Source: Pedobacter mendelii
Lineage (GTDB): Bacteria > Bacteroidota > Bacteroidia > Sphingobacteriales > Sphingobacteriaceae
Direction of reading: 5' to 3'
DNA length: 64,000 nt
Assembly: GCF_014635725.1 (NCBI RefSeq)
Contig: NZ_BMDJ01000012.1
Location: forward strand, 62,001 to 126,000
Below are positions 43,519 through 51,502 of the stretch, piece by piece (positions within the stretch are counted from its first letter, which is position 1; each line of letters begins with the position of its first letter). The notes under the pieces were generated by a model that was not told where the DNA came from, ran no database searches, and saw nothing but the letters and a program-made list of their open reading frames with translations. Made by a program: the position numbers and the translations under genes.

Positions 43519-45222
43519 CTACCTCAACACCTCCAAATAAACTTTTGTTTGTTTTTCAATCGCTAAGGTTGCAATTTTAATTGATGAGCCAACTTGCGTG
43601 GTTTCTGATTTTACAGGCATTTTATTTATAGTAGCTAATGCATCAATATACCATTTGCTCCAAACTTCGATGATGTGTTTTTCATCTGCAACAGATTTAC
43701 CATCAGCAATTGCTTTTTTGCTTAGTTCAAATTCTGTTTTTAATCTTGTCAAAGCATTATTTTTAACCTGCATAACAGTAGTAATTGCCATATTTTCATC
43801 TGCCGATGTTAAAGAATATGCAGCCGTTAACGCACTAATACCAACGTTTTTCATTTCTACTGCAGAAACTTTGTCAATCCTATCGTTATCTGTATGATAA
43901 AAAACATCTGTAAAATGCCACATCAATAACCCAGGAATTTTATTTTGCAGAAAGGGTGTGTGGTCACTTCCGCCCTCGAATGGATTGTAATTTACCGTCC
44001 AGTTTGCAAACTTGCCTTGGGCTTTACATATATCGAAAATAAAATCATTAAAATAATGTGGAAAAAGATCTTTCTCCTTAACATCTCCAGCGCCCCATTC
44101 CGTGTGCTTATCATTACCTCTTGTCCATATTGCCGATGGGTCGGGCATTTTTTCAATCAAAAAGGAACCCCCTGTTTTCTGCGTATCTTCGCCAACCATA
44201 TCCAAACTCATACCCCATAAAATACCTTTTGCCCGAGTGGTATCTTCTACAATATATCTTTTAGTTGATACAATTTCATCACCCCATAAAAATGTTAGCG
44301 TACGTTTTGGATTAATTTTCTTTGCCTGGTAAAGTTCAGCAGTTAATCTTGCCATTTCAGCAAGTGTACCTACACCACTTGCATTGTCGTTTGCACCTGG
44401 TTCCTGAACGTGAGCACTAAAAACAAATCGTTCGTTTGGTTTTTCACTCCCTTTTAAATTTGCAACAATAGTTAATTCCTCTGCTTCATAGATTTTAGTT
44501 TCAATATTAACTTTGAGCTTAGTTACCCCTTTTAAGCAAGCTGACTTAAGTTTTTCTTTTGTGCCAAAAGACAATAACAAGCTCCAAACTTCGCTGTTTG
44601 CTTTCATGCTGCCAAACTGGATGGAAGTTTGGTGTATTTCTGGCTTTGTATATGCCGGCATAGAATAACCTAAAACACCAATTGCACCGGCTTTGGCTGC
44701 TATGGCTAATAATCTTGACGGATTTGTTTCTGAAAACAAAATTTTTCCTTTCAAATCCATTTTGTCAATTTCTGCCTGAACCACTTTTTGAATGTAAATA
44801 ACTTCTGCAGTAACACCTTCAGCGGGCGTAGATAGACAATTAATAGGAATCATATTTCGATTCGTTTTAAAAGAAATTAAGGGTAGAGTTTCTCCAATAA
44901 TATCAATATTCGCGTTAACAGGTTCCCAGGTTTTATTTTTCATAGCCCGTTTTTCAATGCGATAAGTTAGGGGCGATTCAGATTCATTTAGTTTTTGTTC
45001 AACAAAACCAGCTTTTTTTAAAATATCTTCTACGTGATGAATGCTTGCATTAAAACCTGTGTTGCCAGGTACTCGAAAATATTTTTCTACAAATGCAGTG
45101 GTGTTAAAGGCATTCTTTTCTTTGAAATCTGTTCTTGTTAATTTAAAATATTGGTCGGTCGAGTTTTGAGCATAACTTGCAAACCCCAAGAATATCAGTA
45201 CCAAGAGTATCTTTATTTTCAT
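43519..45222 (-). CDS. Secreted M28-family metallopeptidase
   Basis: The 567-residue protein has a signal peptide ending FASYAQ. The zinc-peptidase core includes FSAHVQEPGANDNASGVGTLAEMARL (His and bridging Asp), LTFLWGDEIVSTKRYI (where the usual EE pair appears as DE), and GGSDHTPFLQNKIPGLLMWHFTD, then FYHTDNDRIDKV (final His). The N-terminal about 200 residues resemble a PA-like insert (GKILFSETNPSRLL, GAIGVLGYSMPAY). This architecture fits periplasmic aminopeptidases. The crtD gene starts 5 bp after its stop, so the two are probably co-transcribed, without an obvious functional reason. Confidence 0.88.
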   Translation of the reverse strand: MKIKILLVLIFLGFASYAQNSTDQYFKLTRTDFKEKNAFNTTAFVEKYFRVPGNTGFNASIHHVEDILKKAGFVEQKLNESESPLTYRIEKRAMKNKTWEPVNANIDIIGETLPLISFKTNRNMIPINCLSTPAEGVTAEVIYIQKVVQAEIDKMDLKGKILFSETNPSRLLAIAAKAGAIGVLGYSMPAYTKPEIHQTSIQFGSMKANSEVWSLLLSFGTKEKLKSACLKGVTKLKVNIETKIYEAEELTIVANLKGSEKPNERFVFSAHVQEPGANDNASGVGTLAEMARLTAELYQAKKINPKRTLTFLWGDEIVSTKRYIVEDTTRAKGILWGMSLDMVGEDTQKTGGSFLIEKMPDPSAIWTRGNDKHTEWGAGDVKEKDLFPHYFNDFIFDICKAQGKFANWTVNYNPFEGGSDHTPFLQNKIPGLLMWHFTDVFYHTDNDRIDKVSAVEMKNVGISALTAAYSLTSADENMAITTVMQVKNNALTRLKTEFELSKKAIADGKSVADEKHIIEVWSKWYIDALATINKMPVKSETTQVGSSIKIATLAIEKQTKVYLEVLR

Positions 45223-45276
45223 GAATCTATTAAAAGTGAAAGATACTAAGAATAGTTTATGGATGCAGATTTTTTG

Positions 45277-45742
45277 TTAATCGTAACGCTTAACTTTTTT
45301 ATTTTTCAAACCTTCATTAACAGATAATAGACCAGAACCAATTACCAAAAATAAAGTGAGTAAAAAAAGTACCAGAATTGAAAGCCACATTTCAGAGTTT
45401 GGCTTATAAAACCCTTGAGTAAAATTTACAAAAATACAGCTAAAAGTAGAATTAGTATTTGAATAACAACAGCAAATCTTGTTACCAAACTTAAAGTTAT
45501 TAAAATACCTCCAACTAAATGCTCAAATGCGACCAAGCGAATAACAAGGCTAATCAGTACTCCAGAAAACCCAAATACATTGTTTTCGGTAATTAGATTT
45601 TTGAGTATGGTTTTATCACATGGCGAACCTCCTTTTTATGTGATATGATTTTTCAATTTGCTAATTTGCTTTGGTTAAAGCAATAGTTGTTAGAAAAATT
45701 GAATCAAGATTTTTAGCTAGAAAGTTAATTTAATAGTTTCAT
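45277..45742 (-). pseudogene. Decayed DoxX-like membrane protein gene
   Basis: On the minus strand, fragments of one DoxX-type protein appear in three frames. The N-terminal piece gives LAKNLDSIFLTTIALTKAN. The middle piece gives ENNVFGFSGVLISLVIRLVA, then FEHLVGGILITLSLVTRFAV and VIQILILLLAVFL. The C-terminal piece gives FVNFTQGFYKPNSEMWLSIL, then VLFLLTLFLVIGSGLLS, ending at the stop in 45277-45279. The order and hydrophobic spacing match DoxX, but stops and frameshifts interrupt it, and the expected first helix is largely missing. It is therefore annotated as a pseudogene. Confidence 0.75.
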
Positions 45743-45827
45743 GTAAACTTAACACAAATTTAATTTGAACCGTTTTGGTTTTTGGTCTAAATTTTGTATC
45801 ATTGCTTAAATAGATAGGCTTTTTATC

Positions 45828-45938
45828 ATGAGCAAAGAAATATTAGAGTTTTCTGTACAAGTAGATGAAAAATTTGACCTAAAATTTAATTGGCTGGATG
45901 GTTTCTGGGGTGTTGCATTTAAATTTTTTGGAAAATAA
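45828..45938 (+). CDS. Possible 36-residue peptide
   Basis: This ORF of 36 codons was read directly. The N-terminal half is acidic and polar (MSKEILEFSVQVDEKFD), and the C-terminal half is aromatic and basic (LKFNWLDGFWGVAFKFFGK). The composition is not random-looking, with three Gly and two Trp in the last 16 residues. The ribosome-binding context is AT-rich, as elsewhere, and the upstream TAAATTTTG is only a near match to a -7 box. It could be a small secreted or membrane-active peptide, or the remnant of a longer gene. No family is recognised. Confidence 0.3.
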   Translation: MSKEILEFSVQVDEKFDLKFNWLDGFWGVAFKFFGK

Positions 45939-46113
45939 TTTTTAAAATCGAATTTTTACTAACGAGCATTTCCCGTTCGAATAAAAATATATTGATCAAT
46001 CTTTCTTAATTATCTAAAGTTCCTAGTTTCAATTTTCAGCCTGTTTTCTCTTCAGGTTTATTTGTATTTATTCTGACATTAGCTTTCCGCTTTAGTCTTT
46101 CAGCTTTTACACT

Positions 46114-46121
46114 TATCTTTG
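46114..46121 (+). promoter_or_regulatory. -7 element TATCTTTG next to the rlmD start
   Basis: The box ends eight bases before the ATG at 46129 and is followed by CGGCAT, as at pdxJ, implying a leader of only a few nucleotides. Confidence 0.65.
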
Positions 46122-46128
46122 CGGCATA

Positions 46129-47538
46129 ATGAGTAGAAGAAAACCAGGTACGGTAACTATAATCCCAAACGTACATATAATTGATATTGCTGAAGAAGGA
46201 AAAGGTGTTGGTAAAGCCGATGAATTAGTAATTTTTGTTGATAAAGCTGTTCCTGGCGATGTTGTGGATGTTCGCCTGATTAAAAAGAAAAAGAATTTTG
46301 CAGAGGCAATTATAGAGCAATTGCATGAAAAATCAGCCTTGCGTACTGAACCATTTTGTAAGCATTTTGGTACTTGTGGCGGTTGTAAATGGCAACACAT
46401 GGGTTATGATGCTCAACTAAAATTTAAGCAAAAAAACGTTGAAGCGGCATTGCAGCGCCTAGGTAAAATAGATACTTCTTGTGCAGAACCAATTTTAGGT
46501 TCTGTAAAAAATAGATACTACCGTAATAAGTTAGAATTTACTTTCTCTAACAAACGCTGGTTGGAAAAAGTTGATGTAGACCGTGATGAAGAATTTGATA
46601 TGAATGCATTGGGTTTCCATGTACCACTACGTTTTGATAAAATTTTAGATATTGAACATTGCTATTTGCAGGATGATCCCTCAAATCAAATCAGAAATGC
46701 AGTTCGTGAATTTTCTTTAGAGCATGGGTTGTCATTTTATGATTTAAGGAACCATGAAGGTGCTTTACGTAATCTGATTGTTAGAACATCAAGCACAGGC
46801 GAAATAATGGTTGCCGTAATTTTTGCTTACCCTGAAGAGGAGCAAGTAGATTCACTAATGAATTTTCTTAAATCAGAATTTCCTCAAATTACTTCTTTGC
46901 TTTACATCATTAACCAAAAGAAAAACGATACCATTTTCGATCAGGAAGTTAATACCTTTGCTGGTCGCGATCATATTTTTGAAGAAATGGATGGCATTCG
47001 TTTTAAAATAGGTGTTAAATCTTTTTACCAAACCAATTCAGAGCAAGCATTTGAATTGTATAAAATAACCAAAGAGTTTGCAGGGTTTAAAGGCGATGAA
47101 CTGGTTTACGATTTATATACCGGAGCTGGAACGATTGCAAATTTTATAGCAAAAAATGTAAGACAGGTTGTTGGCGTAGAATACGTACCAACTGCAATTG
47201 AAGATGCAAAGTTTAATTCTGAATTGAACGGGATTAATAACACCATCTTTTACGCTGGTGATATGAAAGATATTTTAACGGGCCATTTTATTGCTGAGCA
47301 TGGTAAACCAGATGTGGTAATTACCGACCCACCAAGAGCTGGTATGCACGCAGATGTAGTGCAAAGGCTATTGGAAATGGAAGCTGAAAAAATTGTTTAT
47401 GTAAGTTGCAACGCGGCAACCCAGGCAAGAGATTTAGAATTATTAAAAGATAAATACGATGTTGTTAGAATTAAGCCGGTAGATATGTTTCCGCATACGC
47501 AACACGTAGAAAATGTAGTTTTGTTAAGATTAAAATGA
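46129..47538 (+). CDS. rlmD: 23S rRNA (uracil-C5)-methyltransferase RlmD
   Basis: The 469-residue protein has an N-terminal TRAM domain (about residues 10-65) and an iron-sulfur motif CKHFGTCGGCKWQHM (three Cys near residues 82-91, the fourth further on). The C-terminal SAM methyltransferase contains ELVYDLYTGAGTIANFIA, FYAGDMKDIL, DVVITDPPRAGMH (catalytic region), and KIVYVSCNAATQARDL (nucleophilic Cys). It methylates U1939-type positions of 23S rRNA (RlmD/RumA). RlmCD-like specificity cannot be excluded. The next gene starts 88 bp downstream, after a long palindrome. Confidence 0.92.
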   Translation: MSRRKPGTVTIIPNVHIIDIAEEGKGVGKADELVIFVDKAVPGDVVDVRLIKKKKNFAEAIIEQLHEKSALRTEPFCKHFGTCGGCKWQHMGYDAQLKFKQKNVEAALQRLGKIDTSCAEPILGSVKNRYYRNKLEFTFSNKRWLEKVDVDRDEEFDMNALGFHVPLRFDKILDIEHCYLQDDPSNQIRNAVREFSLEHGLSFYDLRNHEGALRNLIVRTSSTGEIMVAVIFAYPEEEQVDSLMNFLKSEFPQITSLLYIINQKKNDTIFDQEVNTFAGRDHIFEEMDGIRFKIGVKSFYQTNSEQAFELYKITKEFAGFKGDELVYDLYTGAGTIANFIAKNVRQVVGVEYVPTAIEDAKFNSELNGINNTIFYAGDMKDILTGHFIAEHGKPDVVITDPPRAGMHADVVQRLLEMEAEKIVYVSCNAATQARDLELLKDKYDVVRIKPVDMFPHTQHVENVVLLRLK

Positions 47539-47540
47539 GG

Positions 47541-47615
47541 GAATTTTGAATGATTGACTGGATGAATACAGCAAAATGTTTATTAAACATTTAATCATTC
47601 ACTCATTCAAAATTC
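47541..47615. repeat. Nested palindrome between rlmD and the next gene
   Basis: The outer arms GAATTTTGAATGA (47541-47553) and TCATTCAAAATTC (47603-47615) are perfectly complementary. Inside, AAATGTTT and AAACATTT form a second hairpin. It could fold as an mRNA structure or cruciform. Confidence 0.75.
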
Positions 47616-47625
47616 AGTAATTAAT

Positions 47626-48030
47626 ATGGATAGAGAAGAATTATTAAACGCAACGCCAGAAGATAGCGGCGAACCGAAAAAACAAAAGAGTCCGCTTGTA
47701 AGTCTGGAAAAGGATTTAGAATTTTATGCTGATGCGATAAAAGAGGTTGCTATAGAAATTATGGTTGAGGGGATATCTGCTTATCCGATTTTTATTGCAC
47801 ATCAGCACGAAGTTAAACTCGGGGAGATAATCTTGAACAAAGAAGACTTAAATACGGAGTGGACCATTCAGGCTTCGACTTTAGAAGAATTTGTTGAAAA
47901 GGGAATAATCAACAAAGAGAAAAAAGAACAATTCTTAAAAGTTTACAAAAAACCTGAAAACTTTATGTGTGTTTTTGTAATCGTTCCGGAAGGGGCAAAT
48001 TTTATTTATTATCCTTATAAAGGAAGGTAA
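47626..48030 (+). CDS. Conserved hypothetical cytoplasmic protein
   Basis: The 134-residue soluble protein has an acidic, disordered N terminus (about residues 1-30) followed by an alpha/beta domain. It contains LEFYADAIKEVAIEIMVEGISAYPIFIAHQHEVKLGEIIL and the end FMCVFVIVPEGANFIYYPYKGR. There is no signal peptide. I do not recognise a named domain; the look is that of Bacteroidota-restricted proteins encoded next to housekeeping genes. It converges with the head-GIN gene across a shared terminator. Confidence 0.75.
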   Translation: MDREELLNATPEDSGEPKKQKSPLVSLEKDLEFYADAIKEVAIEIMVEGISAYPIFIAHQHEVKLGEIILNKEDLNTEWTIQASTLEEFVEKGIINKEKKEQFLKVYKKPENFMCVFVIVPEGANFIYYPYKGR

Positions 48031-48077
48031 AAGCTTAAAGTCTAAAGCAAAAAATCTAATTTCTTTGAAATCATTAT

Positions 48078-48116
48078 AAAAAAAAATCCCTGCTTTGCAT
48101 TCGCAAAGCAGGGATA
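48078..48116 (-). terminator. Terminator of the head-GIN gene (minus strand)
   Basis: A perfect 13-bp stem, ATCCCTGCTTTGC (48086-48098) with GCAAAGCAGGGAT (48103-48115), has an ATTC loop. The A run at 48078-48086 is the T tract when read on the minus strand. Confidence 0.88.
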
Positions 48117-48136
48117 GTAAAATTAATTAAACCTAA

Positions 48137-48844
48137 CTAATTAACTTTTGTTACATCACCACTTTTAGATGATGATGTTTTCTTTAAAGAAGCATTTCCC
48201 TTGTAATGAACATCACTTCCACCTGAAGCACCTGCTTCTAAGCCTTTGCTAACATTTATATTTGCATCAGAGCCACCCGATGCTGTTACTTTAGCATAAT
48301 TAACTATAAAATCATAAGCATCAACATCGCTGCCTCCACTAGTTTGCAATACCATATTTTCTGCTTTTCCAGTTAAAGTAACATCGCTGCCACCACTGGT
48401 TTGCAATTCCAAATCGGTGCAAACTAAATTTAGTTTTACATCCGATCCGCCTGATGAACGTAGGGCGAATTTAACAGCTTTAATTTGGCCTTGAGAAAAA
48501 ACATCACTTCCACCAGATGCAGTGAGTGCTGCTAATGTTTTAAAGTTTACATAAGCTTTAACGGTTTGATTTCTAAACATCGAACCCCAGTTCAGCCCTT
48601 CTTTCATTTTAATTGTAAGGTTGCCGCCATTCTGTTCAACAACGACATTTTTTAGTAATTCTGAACTTGCTTTAATATTCAGACTTTCGCCTCCATTTTG
48701 AGTTAAATATAAATCTATACCACTGCTTATTGTAATACTGCTCAAATTTTTGATTGAAACATTTTTAGTTTCCTGAGCTTTAGCGATATATGTACCAATA
48801 ACTATAAATAATAGTGTGGCAGATGTTTTTAAAGAGTTTTTCAT
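48137..48844 (-). CDS. Head-GIN domain (DUF2807) secreted protein
   Basis: The 235-residue protein has a signal peptide ending AKAQ and then a beta-helical DUF2807 domain. The sequence is built on repeated turns with the tag SGGSD, which occurs six times at roughly 15-25-residue spacing (TASGGSDVFS, SSGGSDVKLN, TSGGSDVTLT, TSGGSDVDAY, ASGGSDANIN, ASGGSDVHYK). Each repeat is one turn of a right-handed parallel beta helix. Such proteins are abundant in Bacteroidota and probably act in the periplasm or as putative adhesins. No ligand is known. Confidence 0.88.
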   Translation of the reverse strand: MKNSLKTSATLLFIVIGTYIAKAQETKNVSIKNLSSITISSGIDLYLTQNGGESLNIKASSELLKNVVVEQNGGNLTIKMKEGLNWGSMFRNQTVKAYVNFKTLAALTASGGSDVFSQGQIKAVKFALRSSGGSDVKLNLVCTDLELQTSGGSDVTLTGKAENMVLQTSGGSDVDAYDFIVNYAKVTASGGSDANINVSKGLEAGASGGSDVHYKGNASLKKTSSSKSGDVTKVN

Positions 48845-49024
48845 AATGTTGTTTGTCTAAAAGATTTTGCATTTAACCTTAATCACATAAGGCTACAAAT
48901 TTGCGTTTTGGTTAAAGATTAGACGCTGAGATGTTTAAAACGTTGCAGGCAATTCAAATTATTTTTAAAATAGTTTGAATTTCATCCTTAAAATCGTTCT
49001 TTTTGTATTCAATCCAGTATACAA

Positions 49025-49534
49025 ATGGCCGCATCGCAATTACTCATTCTTAACAAAAAGCAAATCCAACAAAAAATAGATCGTATTGCTTATCAAATTT
49101 TAGAAGATAACCTAAACGAAAAAGAAATTGTACTTGCAGGGATTTGGGATCGTGGATATAAACTAGCATTGCGATTAGAAAAGGTTCTGAAAAAAATAAG
49201 TGCTTTAAAAATTACGCTGCTCAGAATTGATCTTGAAAGAGAGAGTAGCAAACTTATTGCATCAACCGATTTGGATGAAAGCCATTGGAAAAACAAGGTA
49301 ATAATTATTGTAGATGATGTATTGAATAGTGGGAAAACTCTTGCCTACGGTTTAGGTGTTTTCTTAAATACACCTCACAAAAAAATCAGGACTGTTGTAC
49401 TTGTAGATAGAAGTCATAAAATTTTTCCCATCGCAACTGATTTTGTAGGATTAGAACTTGCAACAGTTTTAAAAGAACATGTAGATGTAGTTATGGACGT
49501 CAAGGGTGAGGAAGATAGAGTTTATTTGAGTTAA
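49025..49534 (+). CDS. Phosphoribosyltransferase-family protein (PyrR/ComF-like fold)
   Basis: The 169-residue type I phosphoribosyltransferase fold has the PRPP-binding motif KVIIIVDDVLNSGKTLAYGL near residue 100 (DDVxxxGKT). It also has IVLAGIWDRGYKLALRLEKVL and a hood region LLRIDLERESSK. It ends VDVVMDVKGEEDRVYLS. It looks like PyrR- or Hpt-type proteins, but the base specificity cannot be read. The second MITE copy begins three bases after its stop. Confidence 0.82.
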   Translation: MAASQLLILNKKQIQQKIDRIAYQILEDNLNEKEIVLAGIWDRGYKLALRLEKVLKKISALKITLLRIDLERESSKLIASTDLDESHWKNKVIIIVDDVLNSGKTLAYGLGVFLNTPHKKIRTVVLVDRSHKIFPIATDFVGLELATVLKEHVDVVMDVKGEEDRVYLS

Positions 49535-49536
49535 AC

Positions 49537-49700
49537 TAAGGGCTTGTTTAAAATTTATCTAATAACTTGTTTATGCTTCTTTTCGGCTGCAACATCATCA
49601 AATATTTCGAGATAGGCTGGCTATCTCTACAACATTTGTCTTGTTTCGCTCAAAAAATAAGCGATAAACATTTTCACAATATAAATTTAAACAGGCTCTA
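49537..49700. mobile_element. MITE-like element, copy 2
   Basis: It has the same structure as 37074-37238: left terminal repeat GGGCTTGTTTAAAATTTAT, right end ATAAATTTAAACAGGCTC, and TA at both ends. The interior includes the perfect hairpin GAGATAG/CTATCTC. Six mismatches separate it from copy 1 over the central 143 nt. It lies between the phosphoribosyltransferase gene and the carotenoid-tailoring operon, upstream of that operon's promoter region. Confidence 0.82.
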
Positions 49701-49784
49701 GGTAATTGCAGAATTCCACATTATCTTATTTAGCATTTGTAATGCATATTTGCAATTAACCTCTTTTTTTTGCAATTTTCCACA

Positions 49785-50408
49785 ATGTACTATCCCCGAA
49801 AAAATACAATCATATATAAATTTTTTTCCTGGTATATTCATTTCATTATTAATAAAGATTTTGCTGCTTTCAAATTTGATAGCCTGGATGTTAAACCAAA
49901 CTCATCGGTTTTGATTTTAGCAAACCATTTCAGTTGGTGGGATGGTTTTTTAATATTCTACATTAACAAAAAAGTATTCAATAAAAAGTTTCATGTTTTG
50001 GTAAATGCTGAAAACTACAAAAAGGTTAGTTTTCTGAAATATCTTGGCGCTTTTGCAGCCGAAAACAGTGGTAAGGATGTATTAGAAACATTAAATTATG
50101 CGGGTAAATTACTTGATAGTGCTGATAATTTGGTTCTGGTTTTTCCACAAGGTAAATTATTTTCCAATCACCTTAAAAGCATAAACTTCGAAAAAGGAGT
50201 AATGCAGATGATTAATTCAAGCCAGAAAAAAATAAATATAGTTTTTGCTGCCACTTTCATCGATTTTTTTGCAAAGCGCAAGTCATCAGCATATACATAT
50301 CTTCAAAACTGGGAAACCGAAGAATATATAAGTCTTCAGGTATTAAAAAGTGCTTATAATAAACACTACGATAATTCTGTTGTTAAACAAATACAAATTA
50401 CAGAATGA
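49785..50408 (+). CDS. CruD-like carotenoid glycoside acyltransferase (PlsC family)
   Basis: From the ATG at 49785 the protein has 207 residues. It has the acyltransferase motifs ILANHFSWWDGFLIFY (HxxxxD near residue 52) and LVLVFPQGKLFSNH, where family members usually have a Pro-Glu-Gly motif. There is no signal peptide. Alone it would be called a lysophospholipid acyltransferase. Position makes the assignment: its stop overlaps the start of a CruC-like glycosyltransferase by 4 bp, followed by CruF, ispH and CrtW. The inferred job is acylation of the sugar on a carotenoid glycoside. Membrane lipid acylation remains possible. Confidence 0.75.
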   Translation: MYYPRKNTIIYKFFSWYIHFIINKDFAAFKFDSLDVKPNSSVLILANHFSWWDGFLIFYINKKVFNKKFHVLVNAENYKKVSFLKYLGAFAAENSGKDVLETLNYAGKLLDSADNLVLVFPQGKLFSNHLKSINFEKGVMQMINSSQKKINIVFAATFIDFFAKRKSSAYTYLQNWETEEYISLQVLKSAYNKHYDNSVVKQIQITE

Positions 50409-51502
50409 CGATTTTTATTTACGCAACGCTTATTTTCCTTGTAATCAGGTTTTCCGTAACCGTTTTTAACTTTCTTTCCAATCCAAAACTATCAAGGGCA
50501 TTTAAATATTATCAAGACAAGGTTTCTATTCTTATTCCTGCCAGAAATGAATCTGAAAACATTATTCAATTGCTGCAGTCTATAAAAGAACAGGATTATA
50601 CCAATTATGAAGTACTTGTTTTAGATGATAACAGCAGCGATAACACATTTGAACTAGTACAACTTTTTTCGAAAGAAAACCAGCAGTTTAAAGTTGTTAA
50701 AGGAAAAGCACTACCTGCAGATTGGCTTGGTAAAAATTATGCTTGCCACCAACTATCCGAAATAGCAACAGGTAAATATTTTTTATTTTTAGATGCTGAT
50801 GAAGTTATAAAAAGGGGTTTAATTAACAGCCTTATTTTTAGGATGGAAACTGAAAACTTAAGTCTATTAAGCTTATTTACTAATCAAATAACGTTGAGCT
50901 TTGGTGAGCAGCTAACTGTTCCGTTAATGCATTTTATTTTACTCAATTTGCTGCCTTTGCGCTTGGTTAAGCTATCGAAAAATCCTGCTTTTGCTGCTGC
51001 AAGTGGACAATGTATGTTTTTTAACGCTAGTAATTACAGAGAAAGATTATGGCATCAACATGTAAAACATAAGGTAGTAGAAGATGTTGAGATAATGAAA
51101 CTTGTAAAAAACGATGGTTTTAAGGGCGAAGCTTTATTAGCTAATGGATTAATTTACTGCCGCATGTATAAAAATATTAACGAAAGTGTTAATGGTTTTA
51201 GTAAAAATTTACTTGCCGGTTTTGGTAATAACATTATAATATTATTACTTTACCAGCTTTTGGTAATTGTTGGGCCAGTAGTTTTAGCTGTAAACTTTAA
51301 TATTAGCTTACTTATATTGCCTATAACCTTAATTGTTTTAAGCAGAGTAATGATATCATTTTTATCAGGACAAAGTGCGATGTTAAATTTAATATTGCAT
51401 CCTTTACAAATGTTATTGTTTCTGCTAATTTCAATTGTATCAATAAAAAAGTATTTATTTAAAACAGGAACATGGAAGGGCAGATTGATAAAGCCGATTT
51501 AA
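50405..51502 (+). CDS. GT2 glycosyltransferase, CruC-like carotenoid glucosyltransferase
   Basis: The 365-residue protein has an N-terminal membrane helix, then a GT-A domain: VSILIPARNESENIIQLLQSI, YEVLVLDDNSSDNT, and FLFLDADEVIKRG (metal-binding DAD). Later are AASGQCMFFNASNY and VKHKVVEDVEIMKLVK (acceptor-side ED), and two to three C-terminal helices. This layout matches CruC/CrtQ-like enzymes that glycosylate the 1'-hydroxyl of carotenoids. Ordinary membrane GT2 enzymes look similar, so the specific function rests on the neighbours. Overlaps of 4 bp (upstream) and 31 bp (downstream) show tight coupling. Confidence 0.8.
   Translation: MTIFIYATLIFLVIRFSVTVFNFLSNPKLSRAFKYYQDKVSILIPARNESENIIQLLQSIKEQDYTNYEVLVLDDNSSDNTFELVQLFSKENQQFKVVKGKALPADWLGKNYACHQLSEIATGKYFLFLDADEVIKRGLINSLIFRMETENLSLLSLFTNQITLSFGEQLTVPLMHFILLNLLPLRLVKLSKNPAFAAASGQCMFFNASNYRERLWHQHVKHKVVEDVEIMKLVKNDGFKGEALLANGLIYCRMYKNINESVNGFSKNLLAGFGNNIIILLLYQLLVIVGPVVLAVNFNISLLILPITLIVLSRVMISFLSGQSAMLNLILHPLQMLLFLLISIVSIKKYLFKTGTWKGRLIKPI

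Noticed and set aside
43598-44332. Several ORFs of 76-99 codons opposite the M28 gene
   Set aside because: They are shadows of the M28 coding frame with no initiation signals or recognisable domains.
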